Shown here one piece after another: positions 63,852 through 64,000 of a stretch of DNA of 64,000 bases. How positions within the stretch are numbered: position 1 is the first letter of the stretch; every line of letters begins with the position of its first letter. Source of the stretch: Pandoraea bronchicola (GTDB lineage: Bacteria > Pseudomonadota > Gammaproteobacteria > Burkholderiales > Burkholderiaceae); assembly GCF_902459805.1 (NCBI RefSeq), contig NZ_CABPST010000003.1, forward strand, positions 372,001 to 436,000. The letters are read 5' to 3'. The notes beneath the pieces were generated by a model. It did not search any database. It was not told the DNA's origin and saw only the letters and a program-made list of their open reading frames with translations. The position numbers and the translations under genes were made by a program.

Positions 63852-64000
63852 ATGGCAGTCGAACGCACTTTGTCGATTATCAAGCCCGATGCCGTTGCCA
63901 AGAACGTGATCGGCCAGATTTATAGCCGTTTCGAAGGCGCAGGCCTGAAGATCGCCGCTGCCAAGCTGGTGCACCTGTCGCGCGCCGAAGCCGAGCAGTT
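63852..64000 (+). CDS. ndk: Nucleoside diphosphate kinase (partial, N-terminus only)
   Basis: Balances nucleoside triphosphates by phosphate transfer from ATP. Only the first 49 codons are in the window: [20 protein letters not shown] and then [17 protein letters not shown], which is the standard Ndk N-terminus. GGAG lies before the ATG at 63852. The gene runs off the right end. Confidence 0.95.
   Translation, partial: MAVERTLSIIKPDAVAKNVIGQIYSRFEGAGLKIAAAKLVHLSRAEAEQ

Overview
The window is a high-GC chromosomal segment from a betaproteobacterium of the family Burkholderiaceae. The gene orders surE-pcm-nlpD-rpoS, dnaX-ybaB-recR, ssuE-D-C-B-F and yejABEF, together with the protein sequences, fit a Pandoraea or Burkholderia type genome; the genus is my guess. 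No insertion sequence, prophage, integrase or CRISPR array is visible. The segment looks like stable core chromosome carrying one accessory locus.

Layout. 1-2.5 kb: the start of a lipid A phosphoethanolamine transferase, a CsaA-like protein and an AraC regulator, all on the minus strand. 2.7-6.7 kb: an alkanesulfonate operon (ssuE, ssuD, ssuC, ssuB, ssuF-like) that lacks the binding protein SsuA. 7-24.5 kb: housekeeping genes (gltX, suhB, trmJ, cysE, lpxH, two cyclophilins, cysS, an AlkA-type glycosylase with a histone H1-like tail, accA, tilS, lysC, tRNA-Ser(GCU), an FKBP isomerase, a drug efflux pump and an LpxO-like hydroxylase). 24.7-30.5 kb: the yejABEF peptide importer. 30.8-37.5 kb: an NlpC/P60 hydrolase, a patatin lipoprotein, an orphan iron-binding protein, a TPR protein, rho and trxA. 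37.8-41.2 kb: 4.5S RNA (ffs), dnaX, ybaB and recR.

41.4-51.5 kb is the most interesting part. A sigma-54 activator (EBP) is followed, after a terminator and about 640 bases without genes, by a well-spaced -24/-12 promoter and seven genes for exported proteins. Three of these carry Asn/Gln/Gly repeats of the functional-amyloid type. One is a Sec-exported C39-like cysteine peptidase, and one is a coiled-coil plus beta-barrel outer-membrane protein. This is the logic of the Pseudomonas Fap amyloid system (subunits, FapD peptidase, FapF pore), but the subunits have diverged and there are extra small exported proteins. One of these has a paralogue at the far end of the locus on the opposite strand, next to a LuxR-type regulator. 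Hairpins with T-runs inside the operon probably keep the peptidase and pore scarcer than the fibre subunits.

51.7-56 kb: a CaiB/BaiF CoA-transferase followed by a complete TauABC-type importer with a possible 34-residue ORF inside it. 56-64 kb: surE, pcm (with a long disordered N-terminus), nlpD, rpoS, a DEDD exonuclease, rlmD, a BI-1 family membrane protein and the start of ndk.

Assignments rest on reading motifs by eye. No database search was run.
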